Of a stretch of DNA of 51,625 nucleotides, positions 18,317-25,762 are shown in pieces. This DNA is from Methylophaga sp. UBA2689. GTDB taxonomy: Bacteria; Pseudomonadota; Gammaproteobacteria; Nitrosococcales; Methylophagaceae. Every line of letters begins with the position of its first letter. Position 1 is the stretch's first letter. The stretch spans positions 1 to 51,625 of the forward strand of contig DELT01000083.1 in the NCBI GenBank assembly GCA_002354555.1, given 5' to 3'. Under the pieces are notes generated by a model. It worked only from the letters and a program-made list of their open reading frames with translations, was not told the origin of the DNA and ran no database searches. A program made the position numbers and the translations under genes.

Positions 18317-20836
18317 CTACATAATGGCATCCAGTTTCTTTTGCATTTCTTCAGCAGATGGACGCAACTGCGACAGACCTTTACGCATACGATGCTGCCC
18401 CATCCAAAACACAATAGGTGCCGCGATAAACACCGATGAGCTGGTGCCAATCACAATGCCAAATAGCATTGGCAAAGCAAAGCTGGCGACAGCACTTCCC
18501 CCAGCAACAGCCATAGGGATCAATGCCAGAAAAGTGGTCACTGACGTAAATACCGTACGGGTTAATGTGGACGTGATACTTTCATTCAATAACTCCAGCA
18601 TCGGTTTATCAGGTGTCAGCCGTAGATTTTCCCGGACCCTGTCAAACACCACTACTTTGTCATTGACTGAGTATCCGATCAACGCTAATAACGCTGCGAC
18701 CGCTGTGAGATTAAACTCCACGCCGGCTAATACAAAAAAACCGATGGTTTTGGTCAAGTCCAAACCAATCGTTAATGTAGCTGCCAGGGCAAAATGGTAC
18801 TCAAAGCGGATCCACAAATAGGCCAACATGCCAAAACCAGCAAAAACAATCGCCAGAATGGTTGCATCGCGAAAATCACCACTAACCTTTTGTCCCACCA
18901 GCTCAACTCGTGGGAAACTGGCATCAGCAGATATTTCGGTCACCGCAGATTTGATTTCTTCAACCGTTTTGCCGCTGGCGACCTGCTCAGCACCTTCCAT
19001 TGGTAAACGCACCAGATAATAGTCATCATCACCAAACTCCTGAATAGCAGCTTGCGCAAAACCCTTTTCTTGCAAAGCCTGACGAAGCTGTTCCACGTCG
19101 GTATTGGGCGCCGCTACCTCCATTACCGTACCACCGCTAAAGTCGATGCCATAATGCAGTCCGGGCTGGAAGAATAAACCGATGGAGGCTAGTGACAAAA
19201 TAGCAGAAGCGGTAATGCCGATAAATCGACCTCGCATGAAATCAATCTTGCTATTGCTGAGCCGATCCAGACTTTTAATACCGGAAATTTCCAATAAAGC
19301 CTGTTTCGGCATTTTGCTGACTCGCCATTCCATCAGTAAACGAGTAAATGAAATGGAGGTAAACATAGACGTAATCAGACCAATGGCCATTGCCACCGCA
19401 AAGCCTCTAACCGGACCACTGCCAAACATAAACAGCAAACTGATTGCGATCAATGAGGTGATATTGGAATCCAGAATCGTGCTGTAAGCACGTCTGAAAC
19501 CAGCATCAAGTGCCATAAACGCTCGTTTTCCACGACGGGTTTCTTCACGGATCCGTTCATTTATCAGAATATTGGCATCCACGGCCATACCGATACTCAG
19601 AATAATCCCGGCAATCCCAGGTAGCGTCAACGTAGCACCTAATAAGCTCAGCACACCAAATATCAAACCAATATTGAGTGTCAGACTTAGACTGGCGATC
19701 AAGCCCCAGCTGCCATAGATTGCTAGCATAAACAACAGCACTAGCATGGCACCGATTATCCCAGTGGTAATGCCCATCGAGATCGAATCACTGCCTAAAT
19801 CAGGCCCCACGGTACGTTCTTCAATCACATTAAGTGGTGCTGGTAAGGCACCAGCACGCAGCAGCAAGGCAAGTTCATTGGCTTCGGCTACAGTGAATGC
19901 GCCACTGATCTCGCCACGTCCCCCGGCAATTACACTGCGGATAACAGGCGCAGTGATAACCTCATCATCCAATACAATTGCCAGAGAGCGGCCAATATTG
20001 TTTTTGGTCATTTCCGTAAACAGCCGGGCACCTTCTTTATCCAAAACAAAACTGACGACCGGCTGACCGGACTCCTGACTAAAGACCAGATTGGCATCCT
20101 GAATATGTTGCCCTTCAAGCGCGACGCGTGCCTCTAACGCATACACATCATCTGAATCAATGCCTTTCGCTTGAATGACTTCCTTGGAATCAGCACTGGC
20201 GGCCCAGTGAAAGGTCATTTTCGCTGTCGTGCCCAACAAAGAGCGAATATAACTTGGATCATCCACACCAGGTAATTGCACCAGAATGCCATCACTACCT
20301 TGTTTGGTAATGGTAGGGTCGACCAACCCGCTTTCATTCAGACGTTGACGAACCACTTTTAAACTATGCTCAACGGCATCTTTAGTGAGTTTTTCACTAT
20401 GTAGCTTGGTTGGAGTGATAGTCAGTTTATTCGTCTCAGCATCAAGCGAAAACAAAGCCAAACCACCTTTGGGATCTTTAATAAAGGTCTGGACAAGTTG
20501 TTTGATATCCGCCATCCGAGCAGGATCTTTCGGGGTGATGACCAGGTGGTTTTTCGATACAGAAATAGGCTGAATAAAGATCCGTTTTTCTCGTAATGCA
20601 TCGGTGATCTGTTCCGCTAACTGCTGATGATCGTTAAGTTGTAAATCATTGGTATCCACTTGCATAAGCAAATGAGAACCACCGCTTAAATCAAGGCCTA
20701 ATTTAAAGGTATTTTCAGTAAACCAGGAAGGTAAATGTTGTGTCGTCGACGTTGGCAACACATTAGGCAATGCACTAAGCAGGCCCATAATGATAATCAG
20801 GCTGAATAAAACAGCCCTTGAATAGAAGGAACGCAT
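18317..20836 (-). CDS. secDF: Single-chain SecDF protein translocase accessory protein
   Basis: 839 residues combining SecD and SecF. The SecD half starts with a signal-anchor helix, FKLGLDLSGGSHLLMQVD, a large periplasmic domain with QLPGVDDPSYIRSLLG, and helices with GIAGIILSIGMAVDANILINERIREE. The SecF half begins about residue 530 with its own first helix, YGIDFSGGTVMEV and the VNDKVVVFDRVREN loop. Together they give 12 membrane helices. SecDF uses the proton or sodium motive force to pull exported proteins into the periplasm. Separate E. coli SecD and SecF total over 900 residues, so this is compact. The usual neighbours tgt and yajC are absent, suggesting a second, accessory SecDF. An ATG with GAGGA upstream fixes the start. 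Confidence 0.94.
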   Translation of the reverse strand: MRSFYSRAVLFSLIIIMGLLSALPNVLPTSTTQHLPSWFTENTFKLGLDLSGGSHLLMQVDTNDLQLNDHQQLAEQITDALREKRIFIQPISVSKNHLVITPKDPARMADIKQLVQTFIKDPKGGLALFSLDAETNKLTITPTKLHSEKLTKDAVEHSLKVVRQRLNESGLVDPTITKQGSDGILVQLPGVDDPSYIRSLLGTTAKMTFHWAASADSKEVIQAKGIDSDDVYALEARVALEGQHIQDANLVFSQESGQPVVSFVLDKEGARLFTEMTKNNIGRSLAIVLDDEVITAPVIRSVIAGGRGEISGAFTVAEANELALLLRAGALPAPLNVIEERTVGPDLGSDSISMGITTGIIGAMLVLLFMLAIYGSWGLIASLSLTLNIGLIFGVLSLLGATLTLPGIAGIILSIGMAVDANILINERIREETRRGKRAFMALDAGFRRAYSTILDSNITSLIAISLLFMFGSGPVRGFAVAMAIGLITSMFTSISFTRLLMEWRVSKMPKQALLEISGIKSLDRLSNSKIDFMRGRFIGITASAILSLASIGLFFQPGLHYGIDFSGGTVMEVAAPNTDVEQLRQALQEKGFAQAAIQEFGDDDYYLVRLPMEGAEQVASGKTVEEIKSAVTEISADASFPRVELVGQKVSGDFRDATILAIVFAGFGMLAYLWIRFEYHFALAATLTIGLDLTKTIGFFVLAGVEFNLTAVAALLALIGYSVNDKVVVFDRVRENLRLTPDKPMLELLNESITSTLTRTVFTSVTTFLALIPMAVAGGSAVASFALPMLFGIVIGTSSSVFIAAPIVFWMGQHRMRKGLSQLRPSAEEMQKKLDAIM

Positions 20837-20890
20837 ACATAATCCTCGAAGATAGCTTCGTTTTTAAACAAAAAAGGTTTAGCAGTGGGA

Positions 20891-21289
20891 TTAGTAGGAG
20901 TTCGGTGGTGCGCGATTGAGTGGTAAATAATATTTGGCATTGCTGGGGATAAGCAATGTTAGATAACCTAAGGCATCCGTCTGCAGCAGTATCGCGACAG
21001 GAAGAGACAATAAGCTGGAAAACACTAACCAATGGTGTTCGTTGTCACCATCAAACGTGTTTGGTGCTGGCAGATTTTTGAGATCCAGCAGTGAACGGAA
21101 ATGATCTCGATGATTGGCTAAGGTAAGCTGATTAAAATCAGCAATAAAACCCGAATCACCTGAAAGGTTTGCCTGACGAAAATCAATCCAGCTGGTAAAC
21201 GCCAGACTATTCAGCAACAACAGCAATACACACAGCTGCCAGAAATTGGCAGGGCGCTGGTCAAACTGCTGTGCGTGGGGATGTTTCAT
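20891..21289 (-). CDS. Small two-helix membrane protein of unknown function upstream of secDF
   Basis: 132 residues from the ATG at 21289; an in-frame GTG at 21313 is possible, and neither has a clear ribosome site. A first hydrophobic segment (FWQLCVLLLLLNSLAFTSW, about 17-35), a soluble loop of about 60 residues and a second segment (LVFSSLLSLPVAILLQ) would leave the loop in the periplasm, with a short C-terminal tail. I do not recognise a family. It ends 54 bp before secDF on the same strand and probably shares its transcript, so a role with the export complex or its client is possible but untested. Part of its C-terminal coding region also reads open in other frames, but this frame is the longest. 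Confidence 0.6.
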   Translation of the reverse strand: MKHPHAQQFDQRPANFWQLCVLLLLLNSLAFTSWIDFRQANLSGDSGFIADFNQLTLANHRDHFRSLLDLKNLPAPNTFDGDNEHHWLVFSSLLSLPVAILLQTDALGYLTLLIPSNAKYYLPLNRAPPNSY

Positions 21290-21366
21290 GAACTTATTCG
21301 CAATGAAGTGCACAAATTGTGAGCTTCGCCAATAAAACAGTCAATATAATTTAAGGAAAGTTATCT

Positions 21367-22338
21367 ATGGGTTTATTAATGGAAGGCCAGTGGGTCGATC
21401 GCTGGTATGACACTGATTCCAATCAAGGAAAATTTATTCGCAGCAAATCACAGTTCCGCAACTGGGTGACCGCTGATGGTAGTCCTGGCCCGTCAGGGAA
21501 AGATGGTTTTAAAGCGGAAGCAGGGCGTTATCATTTATATGTTTCTCTGGCTTGTCCATGGGCGCACAGAACCTTAATCTTTCGTAAGCTTAAAGGACTG
21601 GAAGATATGATTTCGTTGTCGGTAGTCAACCCATTGATGCTGGAACATGGCTGGACATTTGATCATGCGGAAGGTGTGATTCAGGATCCGCTGCATCAGG
21701 CGAAATTTTTACACCAGATTTATACCCATGCTGATCCGCAATATAGCGGTCGCGTAACGGTTCCAGTGTTATGGGACAAACAACAGAACACAATGGTCAG
21801 TAATGAATCGGCCGAAATCATTCGTATGTTTAACAGTGCGTTTGATGAGATTGGTGCCAAAGCGGGTGACTACTATCCTGCTGAATTGAGAAACGATATT
21901 GATGCCATCAATGATGAAGTTTACGACAACATTAACAATGGTGTGTACAAAGCGGGTTTTGCCACCACACAACAGGCTTATGAAGAGGCCGTTTTTCCAT
22001 TATTTGACGCATTGGATAGGTTAGATGAACGTCTGAGCAAAAATCGCTATTTAGTCGGTAATGCTCTTACCGAAGCAGACTGGCGTTTGTTTACCACACT
22101 GATTCGCTTCGATGCCGTGTATCACGGCCATTTCAAATGCAACCTGAAACGGATTGCCGATTATCCGAATCTTTCTGAATATGTTCGCGAGTTATACCAG
22201 TGGCCTGGTGTTGCAGAAACGGTAAACATGCAGCACATCAAAGAGCATTATTACCGGAGTCATAAAACCATTAATCCCACGGGTGTGGTACCAGCCGGGC
22301 CAATTCTAAATCTTAATCGGCCACATACCCGACGCTGA
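21367..22338 (+). CDS. Glutathionyl-hydroquinone reductase (Xi-class GST, YqjG-like)
   Basis: 323 residues. The N-terminal thioredoxin-like domain contains the catalytic Cys63 in SLACPWAHRTLI, the same position as in E. coli YqjG; the C-terminal all-helical domain has the conserved NRYLVGNALTEADWRLFTTLIRFD and the trailing YHGHFKCN. The family uses glutathione to reduce glutathionyl-hydroquinones and related adducts in the cytoplasm. The ATG at 21367 follows AAGGAAAG; a Met four residues on is an alternative. The gene is transcribed alone, convergent with a 33-residue membrane protein gene whose stop lies 2 bp from its own. Confidence 0.95.
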   Translation: MGLLMEGQWVDRWYDTDSNQGKFIRSKSQFRNWVTADGSPGPSGKDGFKAEAGRYHLYVSLACPWAHRTLIFRKLKGLEDMISLSVVNPLMLEHGWTFDHAEGVIQDPLHQAKFLHQIYTHADPQYSGRVTVPVLWDKQQNTMVSNESAEIIRMFNSAFDEIGAKAGDYYPAELRNDIDAINDEVYDNINNGVYKAGFATTQQAYEEAVFPLFDALDRLDERLSKNRYLVGNALTEADWRLFTTLIRFDAVYHGHFKCNLKRIADYPNLSEYVRELYQWPGVAETVNMQHIKEHYYRSHKTINPTGVVPAGPILNLNRPHTRR

Positions 22339-22340
22339 TA

Positions 22341-22442
22341 TCAATGCATGGTGGCAAGATAAAACATGACGCCCGCGTCAATAAAGCCAAAGGCAATAAT
22401 GCCCATCACCAGATAGTGCCAGAAAGTTAATTTGGATTTCAT
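22341..22442 (-). CDS. 33-residue single-helix membrane protein
   Basis: A very short frame with strong translation signals: AAGGAG, six bases, then ATG at 22442 on the minus strand. The peptide has a short basic/polar start (MKSKLTFWHY), one hydrophobic helix of about 20 residues (LVMGIIAFGFIDAGVMFYLA) containing a central Asp, and a TMH end. The stop at 22341 lies just past the end of the convergent reductase gene. The ribosome site, the reading frame with a clean hydrophobic helix and the tight fit between genes make it a credible small protein. Its function is unknown; small single-helix subunits of membrane complexes have this look. Confidence 0.72.
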   Translation of the reverse strand: MKSKLTFWHYLVMGIIAFGFIDAGVMFYLATMH

Positions 22443-22588
22443 AAAAGCTCCTTATTATTGATGCTGTTTAAATCTAGACAAGCTTCAAAACAAAAAGACT
22501 GACCAATCAAACAAAATTTAATCCCGTAAGGTTTACTTAAGTATTGGCGTCGTAGCATTAGCCTCATTTTGAGTAATGGGGCAAATTT

Positions 22589-22960
22589 GTGGAAAAACAT
22601 ACTGGATGCAAACGGCTGCTTTATGCTTTTGGTTATTCCATGCAGGGGCTTTTCGCTGCACTGCGTTATGAAACGGCTTTTCGACAAGCCTTTCTGCTGC
22701 TTCTAACTGCAGGCATTAGCAGTTTTTTTCTCGATGTATCACCAGTTGAACGACTGACCATGATCACAGTTTTATTGCTTGTGGTAATGGTTGAAGCACT
22801 GAATTCGGCGATCGAATGTGTCGTTGATCGCATCAGTACCGAGCATCATCTGCTGTCAGGCCGAGCGAAGGATTACGGTTCTTTGGCGGTGCTTATTGCC
22901 ATTATTATTGCTCTGGCCACCTGGCTGACAATCTTGTGGCCTTTAACAGGGCGGGGCTGA
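22589..22960 (+). CDS. dgkA: Diacylglycerol kinase DgkA
   Basis: 123 residues, the usual length (E. coli 122). Three membrane helices and the family active-site segments are present: the N-terminal RLLYAFGYSMQGLFAALRYETAFRQ, the catalytic VEALNSAIECVVDRIS and RAKDYGSLAVL. The enzyme phosphorylates diacylglycerol to phosphatidate in the inner membrane. The start codon is GTG at 22589; the ATG at 22575 is out of frame. The next gene begins at the last base of the dgkA stop (TGATG). That gene encodes an LTA-synthase/OpgB-like transferase, whose reaction releases diacylglycerol, so the pair plausibly makes a transfer-and-recycle unit. Confidence 0.95.
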   Translation: MEKHTGCKRLLYAFGYSMQGLFAALRYETAFRQAFLLLLTAGISSFFLDVSPVERLTMITVLLLVVMVEALNSAIECVVDRISTEHHLLSGRAKDYGSLAVLIAIIIALATWLTILWPLTGRG

Positions 22961-24924
22961 TGATGACTAAATTACAGTCTTTTTTTGGCCCTTATCTGAT
23001 ATTGTTCAAGCTGCTTCTCACCGGCTTGGTCATTCTGAGTTTATCGCGTCTTGGCTTAGTCGTGTGGCAGTGGGATAGAGTTATTGCTGCTACATCACTC
23101 CCCACCATTTTCTGGCAAGGAATTCGTGCAGATTTGATTATGATGGGAATGCTGCTTGTGCCATTAGCGCTGGGCATGCCATTACTGGCAAATCGAATTG
23201 GATGGAAGATTTGGCAAAATCTAGTGCTGATTTGGGGCGTGCTGGTTATTGTCCTTATCAGTTTTATGGAAGCCTCAACGCCCGCTTTTATTAGTCAGTA
23301 CGACCTGCGTCCTAACCGCTTATTTGTTGAATATCTGCGTTATCCGAAAGAGGTCTTTGCCACACTTTGGCAGGGATTTCGCTGGCCGTTATTGATAGGA
23401 CTGACTCTCACCGTTATCTCCGGAGTGGTGGCAGAGAAACTATTGCAACGCTGGCTGCACACTCATCAGAAAACCTGGCCAATATGGAAAGTTTGGCTTA
23501 CCTGGCCATTGTTACTGTTGATACTTGCTTTAATGATTCGATCGTCTATTGGTCATCGACCTGCCAATCCGTCCAGCTTTGCTCTAACACCAGATGCGAT
23601 GGTGAATAGTCTTATGCTGAACTCTGCCTGGTCAGTGTATTTTGCGATTTATAATATGCAGCACGAATCAAATGCTGCTGACGTCTATGGCACAATGACG
23701 AATGAAGCAATTCTGGCTCAATTACATGAAAATTATCCGTGGATTGGTCTGGATACTCAGCGTAAATTCCCCACATTAAATATCCATCAGGCAACTGTAA
23801 AGCGTGATAAGCCCCTCAATTTGGTCATTATCTTGCAAGAAAGTCTCGGCGCAACATTTGTTAAATCCCTTGGTGGGGAATATGCAGTGACGCCACATCT
23901 GGAACGCCTGAAACAAAAGGGTTGGTGGTTTGAACAGCTGTATGCCACCGGTACACGTTCAGTGAGAGGTATCGAGGCGATAATCAGTGGCTATTTGCCG
24001 ACTCCTGCTCGAAGTGTGGTCAAGCTATCGCTATCTCAGCAAAACTTTTTCACCATTGCTGATTTACTCAAACAACGGGGTTACTTCACCGAATTTATCT
24101 ATGGCGGTGAATCCCATTTTGACAATATGGCGAGTTTTTTTATTGGCAATGGCTTTGAATCGGTGATTGATCAGCATGATTACGAAAATCCGGTTTTTAC
24201 CGGAAGCTGGGGCGTTTCAGATGAGGATCTATTGAATAAAGCCCATCAGCAGCTTCAGCAAAAACAAGCGGAAGGTAAACCCTATTTCAGTTTAGTATTC
24301 AGCTCCAGTAATCATTCACCCTATGAATTCCCGGATGGTCGTATTGAGCTGGATAATCCTGTCAAACAAAGTAATACCAATGCAGTGAAATATGCTGATT
24401 ATGCATTGGGACAGTTTTTTGATAAGGCCATGCAAAGTGATTACTGGGAAAACACTCTGTTTCTGGTCATTGCAGATCATGATTTAAATGTTTATGGCGA
24501 TGCACTGGTGCCCATTGAACGTTTTCAAATACCCGGTCTAATTTTGGGTGCAGATATCAAACCACGCAGCATAGCCACCATTGCCAGCCAAATCGATATG
24601 GCACCGACTTTATTGTCGTTAATGGGAATAAGTGCGGAAACCCCCATGATTGGCCGAGATTTAACGGTGGAAAGCGAACAACAGTCGATAGGGCGGGCTT
24701 TGATGCAATTCGCTGACAATTATGCATTGATGCAGGGAGAAAATGTGACTGTACTCAGGCCACATAACACGGCGCTTGAAGGGCATTATTCGCTGAGCAC
24801 CCGACAATTGAAAATTATCGGATCTGCATCGATTGAAGATGAGCATGAGGCACTGGCCCATGTGTTATTGCCTTCATGGCTCTATCGGGAACAACGCTAC
24901 GATATGCCCGATTTAATACAGTAA
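22960..24924 (+). CDS. LTA synthase/OpgB-like phosphoglycerol or phosphoethanolamine transferase
   Basis: 654 residues from the ATG at 22960 (or 22963); an in-frame GTG at 22936 lies inside dgkA. Four to five N-terminal membrane helices (to about residue 205) carry a periplasmic sulfatase-fold domain with a metal-binding Glu in IILQESLGA, a likely nucleophilic Thr in ATGTRSVRGIEAI, and ADHDLNVYGD plus SNHSPYEFP for metal and substrate binding. The family moves phosphoglycerol from phosphatidylglycerol to glucans or teichoic acids, leaving diacylglycerol; other members move phosphoethanolamine. Overlap with dgkA supports a diacylglycerol-releasing reaction. In a Gram-negative cell the acceptor is most likely a periplasmic glucan or envelope polymer. 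A strong terminator follows at 24945. Confidence 0.87.
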   Translation: MMTKLQSFFGPYLILFKLLLTGLVILSLSRLGLVVWQWDRVIAATSLPTIFWQGIRADLIMMGMLLVPLALGMPLLANRIGWKIWQNLVLIWGVLVIVLISFMEASTPAFISQYDLRPNRLFVEYLRYPKEVFATLWQGFRWPLLIGLTLTVISGVVAEKLLQRWLHTHQKTWPIWKVWLTWPLLLLILALMIRSSIGHRPANPSSFALTPDAMVNSLMLNSAWSVYFAIYNMQHESNAADVYGTMTNEAILAQLHENYPWIGLDTQRKFPTLNIHQATVKRDKPLNLVIILQESLGATFVKSLGGEYAVTPHLERLKQKGWWFEQLYATGTRSVRGIEAIISGYLPTPARSVVKLSLSQQNFFTIADLLKQRGYFTEFIYGGESHFDNMASFFIGNGFESVIDQHDYENPVFTGSWGVSDEDLLNKAHQQLQQKQAEGKPYFSLVFSSSNHSPYEFPDGRIELDNPVKQSNTNAVKYADYALGQFFDKAMQSDYWENTLFLVIADHDLNVYGDALVPIERFQIPGLILGADIKPRSIATIASQIDMAPTLLSLMGISAETPMIGRDLTVESEQQSIGRALMQFADNYALMQGENVTVLRPHNTALEGHYSLSTRQLKIIGSASIEDEHEALAHVLLPSWLYREQRYDMPDLIQ

Positions 24925-24944
24925 TAACAGTCTTGAAATTACAG

Positions 24945-24981
24945 GCCTGAAATTATCTGTCAGATAGTTTCAGGCTTTTTT
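24945..24981 (+). terminator. Rho-independent terminator after dgkA and the transferase gene
   Basis: A 15-bp stem, with arms starting GCCTGAAA and ending TTTCAGGC and a single T-G pair, closes a very short loop and is followed by six T. It ends the dgkA operon and isolates the ten-gene operon downstream. Confidence 0.9.
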
Positions 24982-25004
24982 ATCAACGTTAGAATTAAAA
25001 GCAG

Positions 25005-25037
25005 CTTAAGTTTTTCTTAAGTATCCAGCTTTATCCT
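25005..25037 (+). promoter_or_regulatory. PmrA/QseB-type response-regulator box and -10 element of the ten-gene operon
   Basis: CTTAAG (25005-25010), five T, CTTAAG (25016-25021) is a perfect direct repeat with the 5-base spacer and half-site of PmrA/BasR/QseB-class regulators. Ten bases later comes TATCCT (25032-25037), a fair -10 hexamer, so the box covers the -35 position, as at promoters activated by this class. The operon itself encodes such a regulator (29326-29985), so autoregulation is likely. A ribosome site CAGGAG precedes the first gene at 25067. Confidence 0.7.
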
Positions 25038-25066
25038 AGGCAACCATAAACATCAGGAGATGATTT

Positions 25067-25762
25067 ATGGAAGCAACTACCTTACAGAATTCGACACAAC
25101 AGAATGTAAAACATTGGCAACAACGTTTGTTGTTTCCGCATAAATCACTGTCATTAATTGATGACCAATCCAGTGAACAATCCGTGGTGCAGGATTTTAT
25201 CAGCGAGCGGTTTAATGATGCTTTTGGCGCTGAAATTCAGCATTTCCTGCCTTATTTTCTCGCCAGTCATATGGATGGTGACATTGATTCTGCTATTGGT
25301 TTTCAACCGGTTCAGCAGCAACCGTTATTTCTCGAGCAGTATCTTTCTCAATCTGTTGAACGCACCCTGAAATTACATGGTGTTCACACCGGACGGCCAG
25401 ACATGGTCGAAATAGGTAATTTGGCGGCCAGTTTTAATAGCGGCAGTCCGTTATTATTTATTTTACTGGCAGCGGTATTAGATCAGGCCAACTACAAGTG
25501 GGTGGTATTTACGGCAACCCGTCAGGTCAGGCATCTGATTTCCCGACTACAACTTTCAACCATCACCTTAGGTGATGCTGATCCCCAACGTTTGATTGAT
25601 AAAACCCAACAGTGGGGCAGTTATTACCAGCATCAACCTATGGTATTGGCCGGTCACCTGGCGACGGCTATCGCACATCTGCGCCAACATCAGGTGATTC
25701 AATCGTTATTGGAAACCCATAAGGATTTTGTAGAAAACACGGCGAGGATGATTCGGCAATGA
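25067..25762 (+). CDS. Thermostable-hemolysin-family protein (first gene of a ten-gene operon)
   Basis: 231 residues, no signal peptide and no membrane helix. The sequence matches the family named after the Vibrio thermostable direct-type delta hemolysin, with the marker stretch MVEIGNLAASFNSGSPLLFILLAA and, earlier, RFNDAFGAEIQHFLPYFLA. In my reading this has the layout of an acyltransferase/autoinducer-synthase-like fold (EIGNLA strand, then helix), so a soluble acyl-transfer role is more plausible here than pore formation. Its stop overlaps the start of the AMP-ligase-like gene (ATGA), tying it to that enzyme. A PmrA/QseB-type box lies 46 bp upstream. The family assignment is good; the activity is inference. 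Confidence 0.82.
   Translation: MEATTLQNSTQQNVKHWQQRLLFPHKSLSLIDDQSSEQSVVQDFISERFNDAFGAEIQHFLPYFLASHMDGDIDSAIGFQPVQQQPLFLEQYLSQSVERTLKLHGVHTGRPDMVEIGNLAASFNSGSPLLFILLAAVLDQANYKWVVFTATRQVRHLISRLQLSTITLGDADPQRLIDKTQQWGSYYQHQPMVLAGHLATAIAHLRQHQVIQSLLETHKDFVENTARMIRQ

Noticed and set aside
18324-18821. 165-codon plus-strand frame opposite secDF
   Set aside because: Antisense to SecF motifs; no ribosome site and no family resemblance.
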